This document shows positions 10,877-21,732 of a stretch of 64,000 nucleotides of DNA, one piece after another. The notes beneath the pieces are model-generated. The model saw nothing but the letters and a program-made list of their open reading frames with translations, was not told where the DNA came from and searched no databases. The DNA is from Bdellovibrionales bacterium GWA2_49_15 (GTDB lineage Bacteria; Bdellovibrionota; Bacteriovoracia; Bacteriovoracales; Bacteriovoracaceae). A program made the position numbers and the translations under genes. The stretch is taken from assembly GCA_001769855.1 (NCBI GenBank), contig MEPP01000023.1:73978-137977 (forward strand), given 5' to 3'. Numbering within the stretch: the stretch's first letter is position 1; every line of letters starts with the position of its first letter.

Positions 10877-11820
10877 AGAAAAATTTAATCTTAATATTCA
10901 TTTTGGCGCTGCTGCTAGGGATTACCTTGTATCCCCTTCACTCTGAGTCTCAATCATTTTCAGCAGATGTTTTCTGGTTCTTGAGATTTCCTCGAATCAT
11001 GACGGCCTGTCTCGCCGGTGGTGCTGTGGCATTGTCAGGCCTTTTGATGCAGAGTTATTTTCAAAATCCTTTGGCCGGTCCGTATGTGCTTGGCATTCAC
11101 AGCGGGGCGACGTTTTTTGTCGCTATGTGGTTCATGTTTTTTAATCAAATGACCGGTCCCATGAGTCGACTTGGGCCAATTGGTTCAGCTCTGGTTGGAT
11201 CATTCTTAATGATGCTCGTGATAATTAGCATCTCTAAAAAAGTGGGAAACAAAATTCTCCTGGTGCTACTTGGATTATTTGTTTCCCAACTGGCCAGTGG
11301 CCTTCTCACGGTTTGTTTGAATTTTGCTCAGCAAGAACATATCAAGGCCATTTTGCTCTGGTCCTTTGGCACCTTTCAACGTACCGCCCTTAATGATTTA
11401 CCCTTTTTGTTTCTGGCTTCAATTGTCCCCTTGCTCTTGGCCTTCCGCATGGCTGCGCACCTGGATTTGCTTAATTTAGGAGAGACCTACGCTCATCTAA
11501 GTGGCATGAATTTTAAAAAAATCTCCTTCTATGTCATCATGTTAACCGGTTTTTCTACCGGGCTCGTGGTGGCCTTCTGTGGTCCTATCGCCTTTATAGG
11601 ATTGGCGGCCATACATTTAAGTAAGATGCTTTTTAAGACGGAACAGCATGGTGTTTTGATTCCTGCTTCTTTCCTGATCGGTTCAATTATGGCCTTGACG
11701 GTAGAGGCCTTGAATTTATGGATGGCACCGCAATCGCTCCCGCTTAATGCCGTGCTTGGCATTATGGGTGCTCCGGTCATTATCTTATTTATTTATAAAA
11801 TGAATTTTAGGCAAGCATGA
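10870..11820 (+). CDS. FecCD/BtuC-family ABC permease
   Basis: 316 residues, polytopic. Family landmarks are LRFPRIMTACLAGGAVALSG near residue 37, the FQNPLAGPYVLGIHSGA stretch near 66, and FCGPIAFIGLAAIHLSK near 236, the coupling segment that contacts the ATPase. It starts at a GTG overlapping the binding-protein stop by seven bases. Imports cobalamin or an iron chelate with its neighbours. Confidence 0.92.
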   Translation: MVKKNLILIFILALLLGITLYPLHSESQSFSADVFWFLRFPRIMTACLAGGAVALSGLLMQSYFQNPLAGPYVLGIHSGATFFVAMWFMFFNQMTGPMSRLGPIGSALVGSFLMMLVIISISKKVGNKILLVLLGLFVSQLASGLLTVCLNFAQQEHIKAILLWSFGTFQRTALNDLPFLFLASIVPLLLAFRMAAHLDLLNLGETYAHLSGMNFKKISFYVIMLTGFSTGLVVAFCGPIAFIGLAAIHLSKMLFKTEQHGVLIPASFLIGSIMALTVEALNLWMAPQSLPLNAVLGIMGAPVIILFIYKMNFRQA

Positions 11821-12512
11821 TCTTATCTGCAAAAAAAATCGCTCTCAGTTATTCTCCCAGGAGCGTACTCCAGGACATCAGCTTTGACTTCGCACAGGGA
11901 AACTTTTTCGGATTACTGGGGAAAAATGGAAGTGGGAAAACCACTCTCTTGAAGGCCTTTGCCGGGATAAACCAACCCCGGGCAGGCGAGATTTGTCTGG
12001 ATAACAAGTCTTTGTATGATCTTTCACCGCTTCTCCGTGCTCGCATTGTGGCGATGGTAACGACCACCTGGCCTTCGAATATGTTAATGACTGGTCGAGA
12101 TATTTTACTCCTGGGACGTTATCCTTATCTGTCAGGCCCTCATTATGGCCCCCACGATGATGAAATTGTCAGCGAATTGGCGGGCAGTTTGAATATTCAA
12201 GATTTTGTAGAAAAGCCATTTTTTGAGTTGTCTGATGGGCAGAAACAAAAAATAATGATTGCCCGTGCCTTGGCCCAAAAAACTAATTTTCTTTTTTTGG
12301 ATGAGCCCTTTACGTACTTGGATATCAAGCAGAAGGACTGGTTGTTTGAATTTTTACGCAATTACGCTCAAGATAAACAAGTAGGAATTTTATTTTCCAC
12401 ACATGATCGTTTCATTGTCGATCAGCTCGACCATGTTTTTGCCTTGGATGGTAAAGGCGGCGGGGCGATTATTACTAAGGAAGATGTGCCTGCTTATCTC
12501 GCAAGTTTTTAG
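11817..12512 (+). CDS. ABC transporter ATPase, BtuD/FecE type
   Basis: 231 residues. Walker A is GLLGKNGSGKTTLLK near residue 33, the Q-loop region follows, the signature is LSDGQKQKIMIARAL near 140 (a D in place of the usual G in LSGGQ), and Walker B is FLFLDEPFTYLD near 162. It overlaps the permease by four bases. It is the only ATPase in this six-gene operon, so it may have to serve, or be unrelated to, the Yej-type permeases upstream. Its end overlaps the convergent protease gene by four bases. Confidence 0.94.
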   Translation: MILSAKKIALSYSPRSVLQDISFDFAQGNFFGLLGKNGSGKTTLLKAFAGINQPRAGEICLDNKSLYDLSPLLRARIVAMVTTTWPSNMLMTGRDILLLGRYPYLSGPHYGPHDDEIVSELAGSLNIQDFVEKPFFELSDGQKQKIMIARALAQKTNFLFLDEPFTYLDIKQKDWLFEFLRNYAQDKQVGILFSTHDRFIVDQLDHVFALDGKGGGAIITKEDVPAYLASF

Positions 12513-13570
12513 ACGGCGGTAAGTTTAATTTTGACAGTTTTCGGTTTGCCATCGCGTAAATACTTGATAGTGACTTCATCGCCGATTTTCAGCTGATCTA
12601 AGACGTGAAAGATATCATCATAGTTATTCACTTCTTTCCCATCAATTTCAATCACCACATCGCCTAAGTAATACCTGCCGTATTGATCTTGCCCCATTCC
12701 GACGAGTCCGGCCTTGGCCGCGGCACCATTTTCATCAATATAGGTGATGATAATTCCCTTGGACATGCCAAAACGTTCGCGCATGTTTTCTGGCAAAACA
12801 CCAATGCCAAGTCCGGGGCGAATGACTTTGCCAAATTTGATCAGCTGAGGAACAACTCGCAGGATGCTATCTACAGGAACCGCAAATCCGACTCCCGCAC
12901 TTGTACCGCTCGCGCTAAAGATAACCGTATTCATCCCAATAAGGAGACCGGAGCTATTGAGAAGCGGGCCACCGGAGTTTCCGGGATTGATCGAGGCATC
13001 TGTTTGAATCATCCCATGAATTGTCACACCTCCAACCCCTTCGATTTTGCGATCAAGAGCTGAAACAATACCTTGGGTGATTGTATGATCGAGGCCAAAT
13101 GGGTTTCCGATGGCCACGGCCTTTTGACCTACTTGCAAATTTTGGGAAGACCCAAGGCGTATCGGAACCAACTTTGTCGGACGTTTAAGCAGCTTTAAAA
13201 CGGCAATGTCTTTTTTAGGCTCAACGCCAACGACTGTTGCTTCGTATTGAGTTTTGTCGTTTTGAAAAGAAATTTGAAACTTATTCCCATTTTGAACAAC
13301 GTGAAAATTTGTGAGGATATATCCGTCCTGATCCCATACTATTCCTGTACCAGCACCGGCAGGCATTTCAAAATCTCCATAAAACCATCCCCCTTGTCTT
13401 TGTTGGATCGTGGCAACGTTGACCACTGATTCAACATTGTCTTGGAAAATTTTAATGGTATTTTTCTCGCTCTCGATGAGTCCATCGAGATTCCCATTTG
13501 AGGCACCTGATGCAAATGGGCCCCCGAACGTGAGGAACAAGGTCATCAAAGAGAGAAGTCGAACATACAT
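12509..13570 (-). CDS. HtrA/DegP-family periplasmic serine protease, one PDZ domain
   Basis: 353 residues from the ATG at 13570, preceded by GGGAGG; a longer frame to 13633 has no such site. A signal peptide (LLSLMTLFLTFGGPFASG) is followed by a trypsin-like domain with catalytic His90 (TNFHVV), Asp121 (KKDIAVLKL) and Ser199 (INPGNSGGP). One PDZ domain occupies about residues 250-350. It degrades or refolds damaged envelope proteins. The single PDZ makes it closer to DegS or short HtrA proteins than to DegP. Confidence 0.94.
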   Translation of the reverse strand: MYVRLLSLMTLFLTFGGPFASGASNGNLDGLIESEKNTIKIFQDNVESVVNVATIQQRQGGWFYGDFEMPAGAGTGIVWDQDGYILTNFHVVQNGNKFQISFQNDKTQYEATVVGVEPKKDIAVLKLLKRPTKLVPIRLGSSQNLQVGQKAVAIGNPFGLDHTITQGIVSALDRKIEGVGGVTIHGMIQTDASINPGNSGGPLLNSSGLLIGMNTVIFSASGTSAGVGFAVPVDSILRVVPQLIKFGKVIRPGLGIGVLPENMRERFGMSKGIIITYIDENGAAAKAGLVGMGQDQYGRYYLGDVVIEIDGKEVNNYDDIFHVLDQLKIGDEVTIKYLRDGKPKTVKIKLTAV

Positions 13571-13657
13571 TTTTTTAACCTCCCACTGCTCTGCATCACG
13601 ATTGTGAGAGCAGGACATAAAGGATATAATCACCTCTTACTAATTTTGCAAGTATAT

Positions 13658-14557
13658 ATGATGATTCAATTTTTCAATCGCGAGAAGGGTAGTGTTGAAG
13701 TCGAGAAGGTCTATGGCGATGGTGCCATCGAGTGGCTTTATAATTCATTTATGGGGCGCATGTTTTGTAATTTGCTCATTAAGCGCTTTATTAGCAAATG
13801 GTACGGATATTATCAAAATACACGCTGGAGCCACCGCAAAATTACCCCGTTTCTTTCAACCTTTCAAATCAGCCTAAGTGAGTATCTTCCTGAAGATGGA
13901 GGTACGGTTGAAACTCCTTACTCATCGTTTAATAGTTTTTTTAGCAGAAGATTTAAGCCCGATATTCGAAAAATTTCGGATGTCGAAGGCGAAATGCCCG
14001 CCTTTGCAGAAGGACGATATTTTGGCCACCGAGAATTGGCCGCCGACTTAACCATCCCCGTAAAAGGTGAATTTCTTACCGTCACTCGATTGTTAGCAGA
14101 CGAACGTTGGACTCCATTGTTTGCGGGAGGACCTGTCTTGATTGCGCGTTTATGCCCGGTAGATTACCACCGCTTCCACTTTCCAGATGATGGCCGATTC
14201 ATGGATCATTACCGTATTCCCGGCCAATTTCATTCAGTTAATCCATTGGCCCTCAAAAAAAAGCCGGATATTTTTATTACCAACGAACGCCATGTGACTA
14301 TTTTAGATACCGTGCATTTTGGCAAATTGGCCTATATTGAGGTTGGCGCTTTATGCGTGGGAAAAATCGTACAGACTTTTGCTCAAAAATATTTCCGCAG
14401 GGGAGAGGAAAAGGGTTATTTCCTTTTTGGCGCCAGCACGGTCATTGTGGTGGGACAAAAGGGGCGTTGGTTTCCCACTCACGACATTCTTGAAAATACT
14501 GAAAAAGGTCTGGAAACATTGGTGAAGCTGGGCGCACGAGTCGCAGTCAAAAACTGA
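13658..14557 (+). CDS. psd: Phosphatidylserine decarboxylase proenzyme
   Basis: Makes phosphatidylethanolamine at the inner membrane. The protein is 299 residues if begun at the first of two adjacent ATGs (13658); a longer frame from 13604 would overlap the divergent protease leader and is unlikely. Family landmarks are FNSFFSRRFKPDIR near residue 90, the CPVDYHRFHFP stretch near 167, and the self-cleavage site FGAST near 261, where the serine becomes the pyruvoyl group. The usual form is GGST or LGST, so GAST is a slight variant. Confidence 0.93.
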   Translation: MMIQFFNREKGSVEVEKVYGDGAIEWLYNSFMGRMFCNLLIKRFISKWYGYYQNTRWSHRKITPFLSTFQISLSEYLPEDGGTVETPYSSFNSFFSRRFKPDIRKISDVEGEMPAFAEGRYFGHRELAADLTIPVKGEFLTVTRLLADERWTPLFAGGPVLIARLCPVDYHRFHFPDDGRFMDHYRIPGQFHSVNPLALKKKPDIFITNERHVTILDTVHFGKLAYIEVGALCVGKIVQTFAQKYFRRGEEKGYFLFGASTVIVVGQKGRWFPTHDILENTEKGLETLVKLGARVAVKN

Positions 14558-15320
14558 TGGTCAACTTTACCGGGAAGTGATCCGAAGGATAGATGTCGTT
14601 ATCGCACGAGACATCGAAGGTGATATCTGTAATGTTGAATGTCTCTGAAGCCAATATCCAATCAATTCTTTTTTTCTCTAAATTTTTTCCATCGAATTTA
14701 TGATGTGATCCGGCCTCTTTTTTATTCAAGGTAACCCACGGATCAGTGAGATTGGGGTAATGTTTGAAAATCTTTGCCTGGACGCCATCCCCCGGCCCTT
14801 CATTGAAATCACCCATAAAAAAACAGTGGTCCGTTGGAAGTTTCAGCTCTTGCAGTTCGTGCAGGAGCACTGCTATCTGCTCCATCCGCGTTTCACCGTG
14901 CAGATGATCCAGGTGAGTATTGATAGCAAGGAAGTTGCGATGGGAAAATTTATGCTCAAGTTTTGCCCATACCGCCAGTCGCGGAAATTGGCTGTTGAAA
15001 CTCAGACTGCCTGGAATATGCGGCGTCTGTGACAGCCAAATATCGCCACTGTCGAGAAGCTCAAAGACGTCCTTATGGTAGAAGAGATTGGGATACATTC
15101 GATCAACTAACCATGTCCGATGCCGATCGATAATTTGCAAGGGGGCTATGCTCGGAGCAAATTCCTGGATTTGCGGATGGAGTCCTTCCTGCGTCCCGAG
15201 GAGATGGGGAGCAAAAGAATTAATACATTTCGTCCAGATTTTTTGTCGAAAAGACCATTGGTGGGACCCATCTTTAGGGTCGTCATAACGAATATTTGAG
15301 GTGATAATCTTGAGATCCAT
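14547..15320 (-). CDS. Endonuclease/exonuclease/phosphatase-family hydrolase
   Basis: 257 residues from the ATG at 15320; a TTG at 15347 would add nine. EEP-fold motifs in order: TSNIRYDDP (N-terminal Asn), GTQEGLHPQIQEF (metal-binding Glu), INTHLDHL, FFMGDFNEGPGD (Asp/Asn pair), and SDHFPVKLTI at the C-terminus (Asp-His pair). Members cleave nucleic acids, phosphoinositides or nucleotides; the substrate cannot be told here. No signal peptide. It converges on psd with an 11-base overlap of the 3' ends. Confidence 0.88.
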   Translation of the reverse strand: MDLKIITSNIRYDDPKDGSHQWSFRQKIWTKCINSFAPHLLGTQEGLHPQIQEFAPSIAPLQIIDRHRTWLVDRMYPNLFYHKDVFELLDSGDIWLSQTPHIPGSLSFNSQFPRLAVWAKLEHKFSHRNFLAINTHLDHLHGETRMEQIAVLLHELQELKLPTDHCFFMGDFNEGPGDGVQAKIFKHYPNLTDPWVTLNKKEAGSHHKFDGKNLEKKRIDWILASETFNITDITFDVSCDNDIYPSDHFPVKLTISF

Positions 15321-15359
15321 GCAATTAATTATAATCCTAAAAGACAAATTACACGAAAT

Positions 15360-16049
15360 ATGAACGCCAAGAGTCTGATAAAAAAAATACTTTTTTGGTC
15401 GTTTACTTTGACCATGTTCGCGGCCTTGCTCGGAACCGCTTACTTATTCCGAAGTATCACCCCCTTGTATGAAATTGATGAAAGCAGCAACAAGATCGCG
15501 CTGTTTGGCGGTAAGTATAAGCTTGATTTTAAAAGGGATGTGCAGCCAAAAATAAAAGTAGCTCTGCAGGAAGAAAATTATCGTGTGTCCTTAGACGGCG
15601 ATATCGCCGCCAAAGACTTTCACACCATTAGTATCGATGCCGAGCAAACTGATATGTCTTTAGAGGCCCATGGCAAGAAGTTGATTTATCATTGCCGTGC
15701 TTCCAAGCAAGAAAAGGGTTTGATCGAAGCATCGGGCGACAAAGTAAAACTTAAAATTAGCGGCGAAGCCATTTGCCAAGTCATAGTACCCGAAAAGAAG
15801 AAGCTCGCAATAGTTTACAGAAGCGGCCTCCTGCGATTGCATTCAATTGAGCAGGATATTGATCTGGAAATTTCCGATGGAATGGTCATTTGGGGAAGTG
15901 GCAATTACTCGAGATATAAGCTGGATTTAGATGTCGATCAGGGCCATGTCTACGGTAATCATGCCAAATTTAAAGATAAATCCGATAACGACAAGGGCCT
16001 ATTTTCCGCCAACCTTCATGTAAAAAATGCCATTATCTTTTTTCGCTAG
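15360..16049 (+). CDS. Hypothetical membrane-anchored or exported protein
   Basis: 229 residues. One N-terminal hydrophobic segment (FWSFTLTMFAALLGTAYLF) acts as anchor or signal. The rest is predicted beta-rich, with repeated short strands reminiscent of adhesin-like DUF4097 proteins, but I cannot claim membership. Divergent from the EEP-family gene with a 39-base gap. Confidence 0.7.
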   Translation: MNAKSLIKKILFWSFTLTMFAALLGTAYLFRSITPLYEIDESSNKIALFGGKYKLDFKRDVQPKIKVALQEENYRVSLDGDIAAKDFHTISIDAEQTDMSLEAHGKKLIYHCRASKQEKGLIEASGDKVKLKISGEAICQVIVPEKKKLAIVYRSGLLRLHSIEQDIDLEISDGMVIWGSGNYSRYKLDLDVDQGHVYGNHAKFKDKSDNDKGLFSANLHVKNAIIFFR

Positions 16050-16147
16050 TTTTTAAATCAAAACAGACCCCCTCCGAAAGGCCGGAATAATTGATTCTTT
16101 CCTGCAAAATGTTATGGAAGCGATCAACATTTCAAAAGGGGGCGGGC

Positions 16148-16459
16148 ATGTTTAGTTCACAAAAAATAGTCAATGATTTTAAGGATGAGTACAGCGGTCT
16201 CTCTTATCGTGAGATTGCGGCCATGACTGGCATTCAAATGACGAGGGTTTTTCGAATCTTCAATCAGCAGGAGATGAGGGTGTCCGAATATGAAAGATTC
16301 AAACAGCTGCTTCTCCAAAAAAAAACGGGTGCCGCACGATTATTGGAGCTGCTTAACCAGTACGCTATCTTTCTGAGTCCGTCATTTACGCGAAGAATGG
16401 AACGGTATCTTGAAAGAGAAATCAAAATTGCTGATCTAACGAAGAAAGGAGGGAGATAA
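16148..16459 (+). CDS. Small helix-turn-helix protein
   Basis: 103 residues from the ATG at 16148, which follows a GGGGGCGGG purine-rich site; an earlier ATG at 16091 lacks one. The segment LSYREIAAMTGIQMTRVFRIF (about residues 19-39) has the spacing of a helix-turn-helix. It ends one base before the next small DNA-binding gene, and the pair looks like a co-expressed regulatory unit. Target unknown. Confidence 0.7.
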   Translation: MFSSQKIVNDFKDEYSGLSYREIAAMTGIQMTRVFRIFNQQEMRVSEYERFKQLLLQKKTGAARLLELLNQYAIFLSPSFTRRMERYLEREIKIADLTKKGGR

Positions 16460-16460
16460 T

Positions 16461-16955
16461 ATGGGAAGCTTACTTTTTTTAGAACGGGCGCTCTTAGAAT
16501 CCTTATCTACGGGAGCTAAAAGTGCCCGCGAGATGTCCATGGACTTGAACTTTTCATTGCCACTGGTCAATAGTATCTTATTCAATATGACTAAGAAAAA
16601 CATGGTTAAGTTTATGGGGGAAAAATACCTGATAAACCGTGAAAGTTTAAGTCACTGTCTTAATGAGTGGAATCAGCCTGAATCATTGTCTTGGGAGGCC
16701 AGAGAGATTTTGGATGGCATGGTTGATCATAATCCGATGAATTTCCCCTCGGAAACTTCATTCTTGAAATTGCGTAAGATATATTTTACCGATCGCGATT
16801 TGGCCCTTTTCAAGGCCCAACTGGTCAATTTGGAAAAATTTCTCGAGTCACTTCCGGCAAAACCTCGAAGAAGTGAAAAAACCTGCGACAAAACAATTTT
16901 CTTCTGGGGTATGACCAATTATAAGACTGTGCTAAAATCAATTTTAATCAGATGA
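16461..16955 (+). CDS. Winged-helix protein resembling TIGR02147/DUF4423 regulators
   Basis: 164 residues. The N-terminal part (ALLESLSTGAKSAREMSMDL, then NSILFNMTKKNMVKF) has winged-helix logic, and the C-terminal half (FLKLRKIYFTDRDLALFKAQL) resembles the end of TIGR02147-type proteins, which are common in Bdellovibrio relatives. Those proteins are longer, so this one plus the preceding 103-residue gene may be a split or compact form. A GGAGGGAGA site precedes the ATG. It overlaps the oxidase gene by four bases. Confidence 0.7.
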   Translation: MGSLLFLERALLESLSTGAKSAREMSMDLNFSLPLVNSILFNMTKKNMVKFMGEKYLINRESLSHCLNEWNQPESLSWEAREILDGMVDHNPMNFPSETSFLKLRKIYFTDRDLALFKAQLVNLEKFLESLPAKPRRSEKTCDKTIFFWGMTNYKTVLKSILIR

Positions 16956-18055
16956 ATGAGATAACAAAAATTGATGTTGCCATTATAGGTGGGGGGATTG
17001 CCGGCCTCATGGTTGGCTACGAGATCACGCGCCAATTTCCCCACCTGAACACCTTTGTTTTTGAAAAGGGTAATTTTCTTGGTGATCATACCACCGGACG
17101 AAATTCAGGTGTTCTGCATTCCGGTTTATATTACGCAAAAAACTCCCTCAAGCATCGCCTTTGTCTCGAAGGCAACACGCTCTGGGAGAAGCTGGGGCGC
17201 GAGCTCAATGTTACGGTTCGAAGGTGTGGGAAATTTATCTTTTGCAGCAAGAGTCACGAGCAGGAAAAACTGGACCAGTTAAAAAATCAGGCCATGGAAA
17301 ACTCTATCGACGGAGTGCGATGGGCCACTGATTCGGAGAAAAATAAACTCAAAGCATTTGCCGATGTTAATAGTGCCATCTTTGTACCCACGGCAGGCCT
17401 CATTGATGTGCCAATGGCGGTGAGTTCTTTGGAACGGGCCATCTTAAATAATGGTGGCAATATTTTGAGAAATAATTTCATTTCCAAGGTCAGTAAGCAC
17501 GAGCAAGGATTTTTGCTAGAGACCCGCGATGGCCCCATTCTTACTCGCGCTTTGGTAAATAACGGCGGTCTATGGAGTGTCTCTTTTGGGCAGCAACTTT
17601 GGCCGAATGGTTTGGAAGATTATTTTGTGAAAGGTAATTATCTGAAATACAGCGGAGATTTTTACCGCGAATCTTTTATCTATCCATGCCCGCTTCCCCA
17701 CCTGAAAGGTTTGGGTGTTCACTCGACTTTTGATGTGGCAGGTGCCATTAAATTTGGCCCAAATACGGAAGATGTTTCAGAGATCGATTACGGAATCGAT
17801 ATCCAGTCGTTAGAAGAGATGAAAACCGAGATTGCTCGATGTTACCCAAGTGTGGTGATGGATAAGCTTGCACCAGACTACTGTGGCATTCGCAGTAAGA
17901 TTAAGTTGAATGGTCACTTATATCCGGATTTTTGGATCAAGGGTCAAAAGGAAACTAACCTTTCCAATTATGTTGAGATTTGCGGATACGAGTCTCCGGG
18001 ATTGACCGCCTCGCCCGCCATGGCGAAATTCGTTGTGAACCTACTCGAACTCTAG
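16952..18055 (+). CDS. lhgO: L-2-hydroxyglutarate oxidase/dehydrogenase (FAD)
   Basis: 367-residue DAO-family flavoprotein that oxidises L-2-hydroxyglutarate to 2-oxoglutarate. The N-terminal FAD site is [17 protein letters not shown]. It is followed by [20 protein letters not shown] near residue 47, a diagnostic LhgO stretch, and by [11 protein letters not shown] near 150. The C-terminus [17 protein letters not shown] is also typical. Start overlaps the upstream regulator gene (ATGA), and the end overlaps convergent metH by four bases. Confidence 0.92.
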   Translation: MNEITKIDVAIIGGGIAGLMVGYEITRQFPHLNTFVFEKGNFLGDHTTGRNSGVLHSGLYYAKNSLKHRLCLEGNTLWEKLGRELNVTVRRCGKFIFCSKSHEQEKLDQLKNQAMENSIDGVRWATDSEKNKLKAFADVNSAIFVPTAGLIDVPMAVSSLERAILNNGGNILRNNFISKVSKHEQGFLLETRDGPILTRALVNNGGLWSVSFGQQLWPNGLEDYFVKGNYLKYSGDFYRESFIYPCPLPHLKGLGVHSTFDVAGAIKFGPNTEDVSEIDYGIDIQSLEEMKTEIARCYPSVVMDKLAPDYCGIRSKIKLNGHLYPDFWIKGQKETNLSNYVEICGYESPGLTASPAMAKFVVNLLEL

Positions 18056-21000
18056 AGAATGGGCGCGAGCCATTTCCGGCCTGTCTTAAGATCCCATCCT
18101 TTGCGTTCACAGTAGCTTTTCAACTGATCTTCTCCAATCTTTACAATATTAAAGTAGCGTGCTTCGGGGTGGGCCAAGATATATCCGGCCACTGTGCTTG
18201 CTGGTGACATGGAAAAATTTTCAGTAAGTTGCGCGCCCAGCTTGCTCTCGATTTGTAATAGGTCCCAAATTTTGGCCTTCTCAGTATGGTCTGGGCATGA
18301 AGGGTAGCCAGGTGCCGGGCGAATGGTTTTATACTTTTCATCGATAAAGTCAGCGTGAGTTAAGTCGCCGTTATTCTCAATTCCAAGCTGCAGACGTGCC
18401 CAGTGATGGATCATCTCCGCCATAGCTTCGGCCAGGCGGTCGCCAATCGCCTTAACCAGGATGGACGAATAGTCGTCGCGCTTGCCCTGATATTCTTTGG
18501 CCAACACTTCAATCTCTGGTCCGGCCGTGACGATAAATAATCCAAGAAAATCTTGCTTGGGCGAAATGAAATCGGCCAGACAGGCCGGGGTTTGAACCTC
18601 TTTCTTTTGCTGTCGCAAAAAATTTAAAGTCATGATTTTTTGTTTTTGATCGTTGTAGACGACCACATCATCATGATTGCGATTTGCCGGCCAAAAGCCG
18701 AGCGCTGCCCGAGGATGCAGCCGTTTGCTCTTTTTTAATGTCTCGAGCATGGAGAGAGCATCATCAAATAACTTCTTCGCTTCACTCCCGTAATTTTTAT
18801 TTTCTAAAATCTTAGGGTATGTCCCCTTCAGGCTCCAGGCCCAAAAGAGAGGCGACCAGTCAATGTACGGTATGACTTCCTCAATCGTGATATCCTCAAA
18901 ATATTTGGCTCCGTAAAATGGCATCTTGGCCATGGAGCTTGTGGCGAATTCTACTACCGGGGCGTTGGCCTGGGCGTTCTCGTAAGACCACATTTCATCA
19001 CTTGGTCTTTGACCATGATGCTGACGTAAAGCTTCTTGTTTGGCCCGAAGATCGTTCTCAAAAGGCCCGCGTAAAGTGGGATTTTTTAACTGTGTCATGG
19101 TGTCAATAACCAAAGAGGCGTCGGCCACCCGGATGACAGGGGCGCTATAATGGGGTGCAATTTTCAAGGCGGTATGGGCGTTGGAAGTGGTAGCGCCACC
19201 GATAAGAAGCGGAATTTTAATTTTTAATCTCTCGAATTCCTGAGCGTTAAAAATTATCTCATCCAGCGATGGGGTGATCAGTCCGCTTAGTCCGATATAA
19301 TCGGCTTTATGCTTTGTAATGGCCTCCACAATAGTCTCGCACGAGACCATGACACCGAGGTCGACCACGTTATAACCGTTGCAGCCTAAAACTACTGAGA
19401 CGATGTTCTTTCCGATGTCGTGCACATCTCCTTTGACCGTGGCGATGACAATGGTTCCTTGATGATTGTGGGTACCCGTAACTTTATCTTTGGCCATGAA
19501 AGGCTCAAGGTAGGCCACAGACTGCTTCATAACGCGCGCGCTTTTAACCACCTGAGGCAGAAACATTTTTCCCTGACCAAACAGATCACCGACAATTTTC
19601 ATGCCGGACATGAGGGGGCCTTCGATGACCTTCAAAGGAGAGCCGTATTTTTTAAGTGCCTCCTCCGTATCTTGGTCCACGAAATTAGTAATGCCTTTAA
19701 CAAGAGCGTGGGCCAGTCGATCTTCGACGCATCCTTCGCGCCAGGCATCCAACGTTTTTGGATCATTCTTAATGTCTTTGGACTGCACAAGTTTGGTGGC
19801 GATTTCAATTAAATTTTCCGAGGCGTCGGGGTGGCGACAGAGGACGACATCTTCCACCTTCTGTTTCAAAATCGGGTCAATTTCCTCGTAGACCTCGAGC
19901 ATGCCGGCGTTGACAATGGCCATATCGAGCCCGGCCTGAATCGCGTGGTAGAGAAACACGCTATGCATGGCCTCACGAACTTTGTTATTGCCGCGAAAAC
20001 TAAAGGACACGTTGCTGATCCCACCACTGGTAAAAGAGCCTGGGCAGCGTTTTTTAATTTCTCGGACGGCTTCAATAAAATTGATTCCGTATCGATCATG
20101 TTCCTTCATTCCCGTTGCGATCGTTAAGACATTTGGGTCAAAGATAATATCTTCCGGAGGGATTCCTGCTTTCTCTGTCAAAAGTTTATAGGCCCTCTCG
20201 CAGATGTTCACTTTTTCTTCGAGGGACGAAGCCTGTCCTTTTTCATCGAAGGCCATGACAATCATGGCGGCACCATAGCGGTGGATTAATTTGGCGCGTT
20301 CCAGGAATTTAGCTTCGCCTTCTTTCATGCTGATTGAGTTGACGATGCATTTTCCCTGAAGACACTTCAGACCTTCCTCGATGACAGACCACTTGGAGCT
20401 ATCAATCATAATGGGAACTTTGGCGATGTCGGGCTCAACCGCGAGCAAGTTTAAAAAAGTGCGCATGCACTCTTCGCCATTGAGAAGTGCTTCATCAAAG
20501 TTTACGTCAAGAATATTGGCACCGCTTTCCACTTGTTGGCGGGCCACATCCAGCGCCTCGGTAATTTTTCCTTCTTTGATCAGCTTCGAAAACTTGGGGC
20601 TCCCGGTAACATTGGTGCGCTCGCCCACCATCATGAAGGGGTGTTCACCCTTGCATGGGGTATTGAGCGGCTCAAGTCCAGAAAGACGAAGGGCCTGCTC
20701 TACGAGGGGAATTTTTCTTGGCGGCAAAGCGCTCACATATTTCGCAATTTGCCTGACATGATCTGGGGTCGTACCACAGCATCCGCCAACTAAATTGATC
20801 AAACCCGCCGTGGCAAATTCCTGCACGTGGCGTCCGGTAATTTCAGGCGTCTCATCGTAGCCAGAGGGTGCAAGGGGATTAGGCAATCCCGCATTTGGAT
20901 AACAACTGACATAGCACTTGGCCACTTTGGAGAGCTGGGCCAGAAAGGGACGCATCTCACGGGCACCTAAAGCGCAATTGATTCCAACGCTCAGAGCATG

Positions 21001-21726
21001 GGCGTGGCGAATGGAATTGTAGCAGGCCTCAGCCGTTTGGCCACTCAGAACTCGGCCTGAGTTATCCGTAATGGTCATCGAAATCATCACGGGCCAACGC
21101 TGACCCAGCTCTTCAAATAATTCCTCAAAGGCAAAGATAACCGCCTTCAGGTTTAGGGTATCAAAGACTGTCTCCGGCAACAAAACATCTACCCCGCCCT
21201 CAATAAGGGCGCGGGCCTGCTCCGAGTAGGCATGTTTTAACTGGTCAAAGGTTATGGAGCGAAAACCGGGATCTGAAACACGGGGAGACATAGAGGCGGT
21301 GGTGTTGGTTGGGCCCAAGCAACCCGCCACGAACGCCTGGCGAGTGGGGTTTTTCTTTTTAAATTGCTCCACGGCCTTTCGAGCACAACGAGCAGAGGCA
21401 ATATTGATGTCACGGACTCGAGATTCTAGCTTGTAATCTCGCTGGGAGATCCAGGTGGCATTAAAACTATTCGTTTCAATAATATTGGCACCGGCCTCGA
21501 GGTATTCAAGATGAATGCGCTCAATGATATCAGGGCGGGTTAGGCAGAGAATGTCGTTGTTGCCCTTAAGCGACACCGGGTGATCTTTAAATTCATGGCC
21601 TCGGAAGTCTTCTTCGGTAAGTTTACATTTTTGAATCATGGTGCCCATAGCACCATCAATAATTAAAATGCGATCGCTTAAGAGAGCTTCAAGTTGGAGG
21701 TATGTAGGTGTTTTTTTCAACGACAT
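18052..21726 (-). CDS. metH: Cobalamin-dependent methionine synthase
   Basis: 1224 residues, the same size as E. coli MetH. All four modules are visible: the homocysteine domain with zinc cysteines in [11 protein letters not shown] and [11 protein letters not shown], the methyl-folate domain from [16 protein letters not shown], the B12 domain with [20 protein letters not shown] (cobalt-ligand His) and [16 protein letters not shown], and the reactivation domain with [12 protein letters not shown]. It transfers the methyl group of 5-methyl-THF to homocysteine. It lies six bases downstream of metF, so both are one operon. Confidence 0.98.
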   Translation of the reverse strand: MSLKKTPTYLQLEALLSDRILIIDGAMGTMIQKCKLTEEDFRGHEFKDHPVSLKGNNDILCLTRPDIIERIHLEYLEAGANIIETNSFNATWISQRDYKLESRVRDINIASARCARKAVEQFKKKNPTRQAFVAGCLGPTNTTASMSPRVSDPGFRSITFDQLKHAYSEQARALIEGGVDVLLPETVFDTLNLKAVIFAFEELFEELGQRWPVMISMTITDNSGRVLSGQTAEACYNSIRHAHALSVGINCALGAREMRPFLAQLSKVAKCYVSCYPNAGLPNPLAPSGYDETPEITGRHVQEFATAGLINLVGGCCGTTPDHVRQIAKYVSALPPRKIPLVEQALRLSGLEPLNTPCKGEHPFMMVGERTNVTGSPKFSKLIKEGKITEALDVARQQVESGANILDVNFDEALLNGEECMRTFLNLLAVEPDIAKVPIMIDSSKWSVIEEGLKCLQGKCIVNSISMKEGEAKFLERAKLIHRYGAAMIVMAFDEKGQASSLEEKVNICERAYKLLTEKAGIPPEDIIFDPNVLTIATGMKEHDRYGINFIEAVREIKKRCPGSFTSGGISNVSFSFRGNNKVREAMHSVFLYHAIQAGLDMAIVNAGMLEVYEEIDPILKQKVEDVVLCRHPDASENLIEIATKLVQSKDIKNDPKTLDAWREGCVEDRLAHALVKGITNFVDQDTEEALKKYGSPLKVIEGPLMSGMKIVGDLFGQGKMFLPQVVKSARVMKQSVAYLEPFMAKDKVTGTHNHQGTIVIATVKGDVHDIGKNIVSVVLGCNGYNVVDLGVMVSCETIVEAITKHKADYIGLSGLITPSLDEIIFNAQEFERLKIKIPLLIGGATTSNAHTALKIAPHYSAPVIRVADASLVIDTMTQLKNPTLRGPFENDLRAKQEALRQHHGQRPSDEMWSYENAQANAPVVEFATSSMAKMPFYGAKYFEDITIEEVIPYIDWSPLFWAWSLKGTYPKILENKNYGSEAKKLFDDALSMLETLKKSKRLHPRAALGFWPANRNHDDVVVYNDQKQKIMTLNFLRQQKKEVQTPACLADFISPKQDFLGLFIVTAGPEIEVLAKEYQGKRDDYSSILVKAIGDRLAEAMAEMIHHWARLQLGIENNGDLTHADFIDEKYKTIRPAPGYPSCPDHTEKAKIWDLLQIESKLGAQLTENFSMSPASTVAGYILAHPEARYFNIVKIGEDQLKSYCERKGWDLKTGRKWLAPIL

Positions 21727-21732
21727 GTGTTT

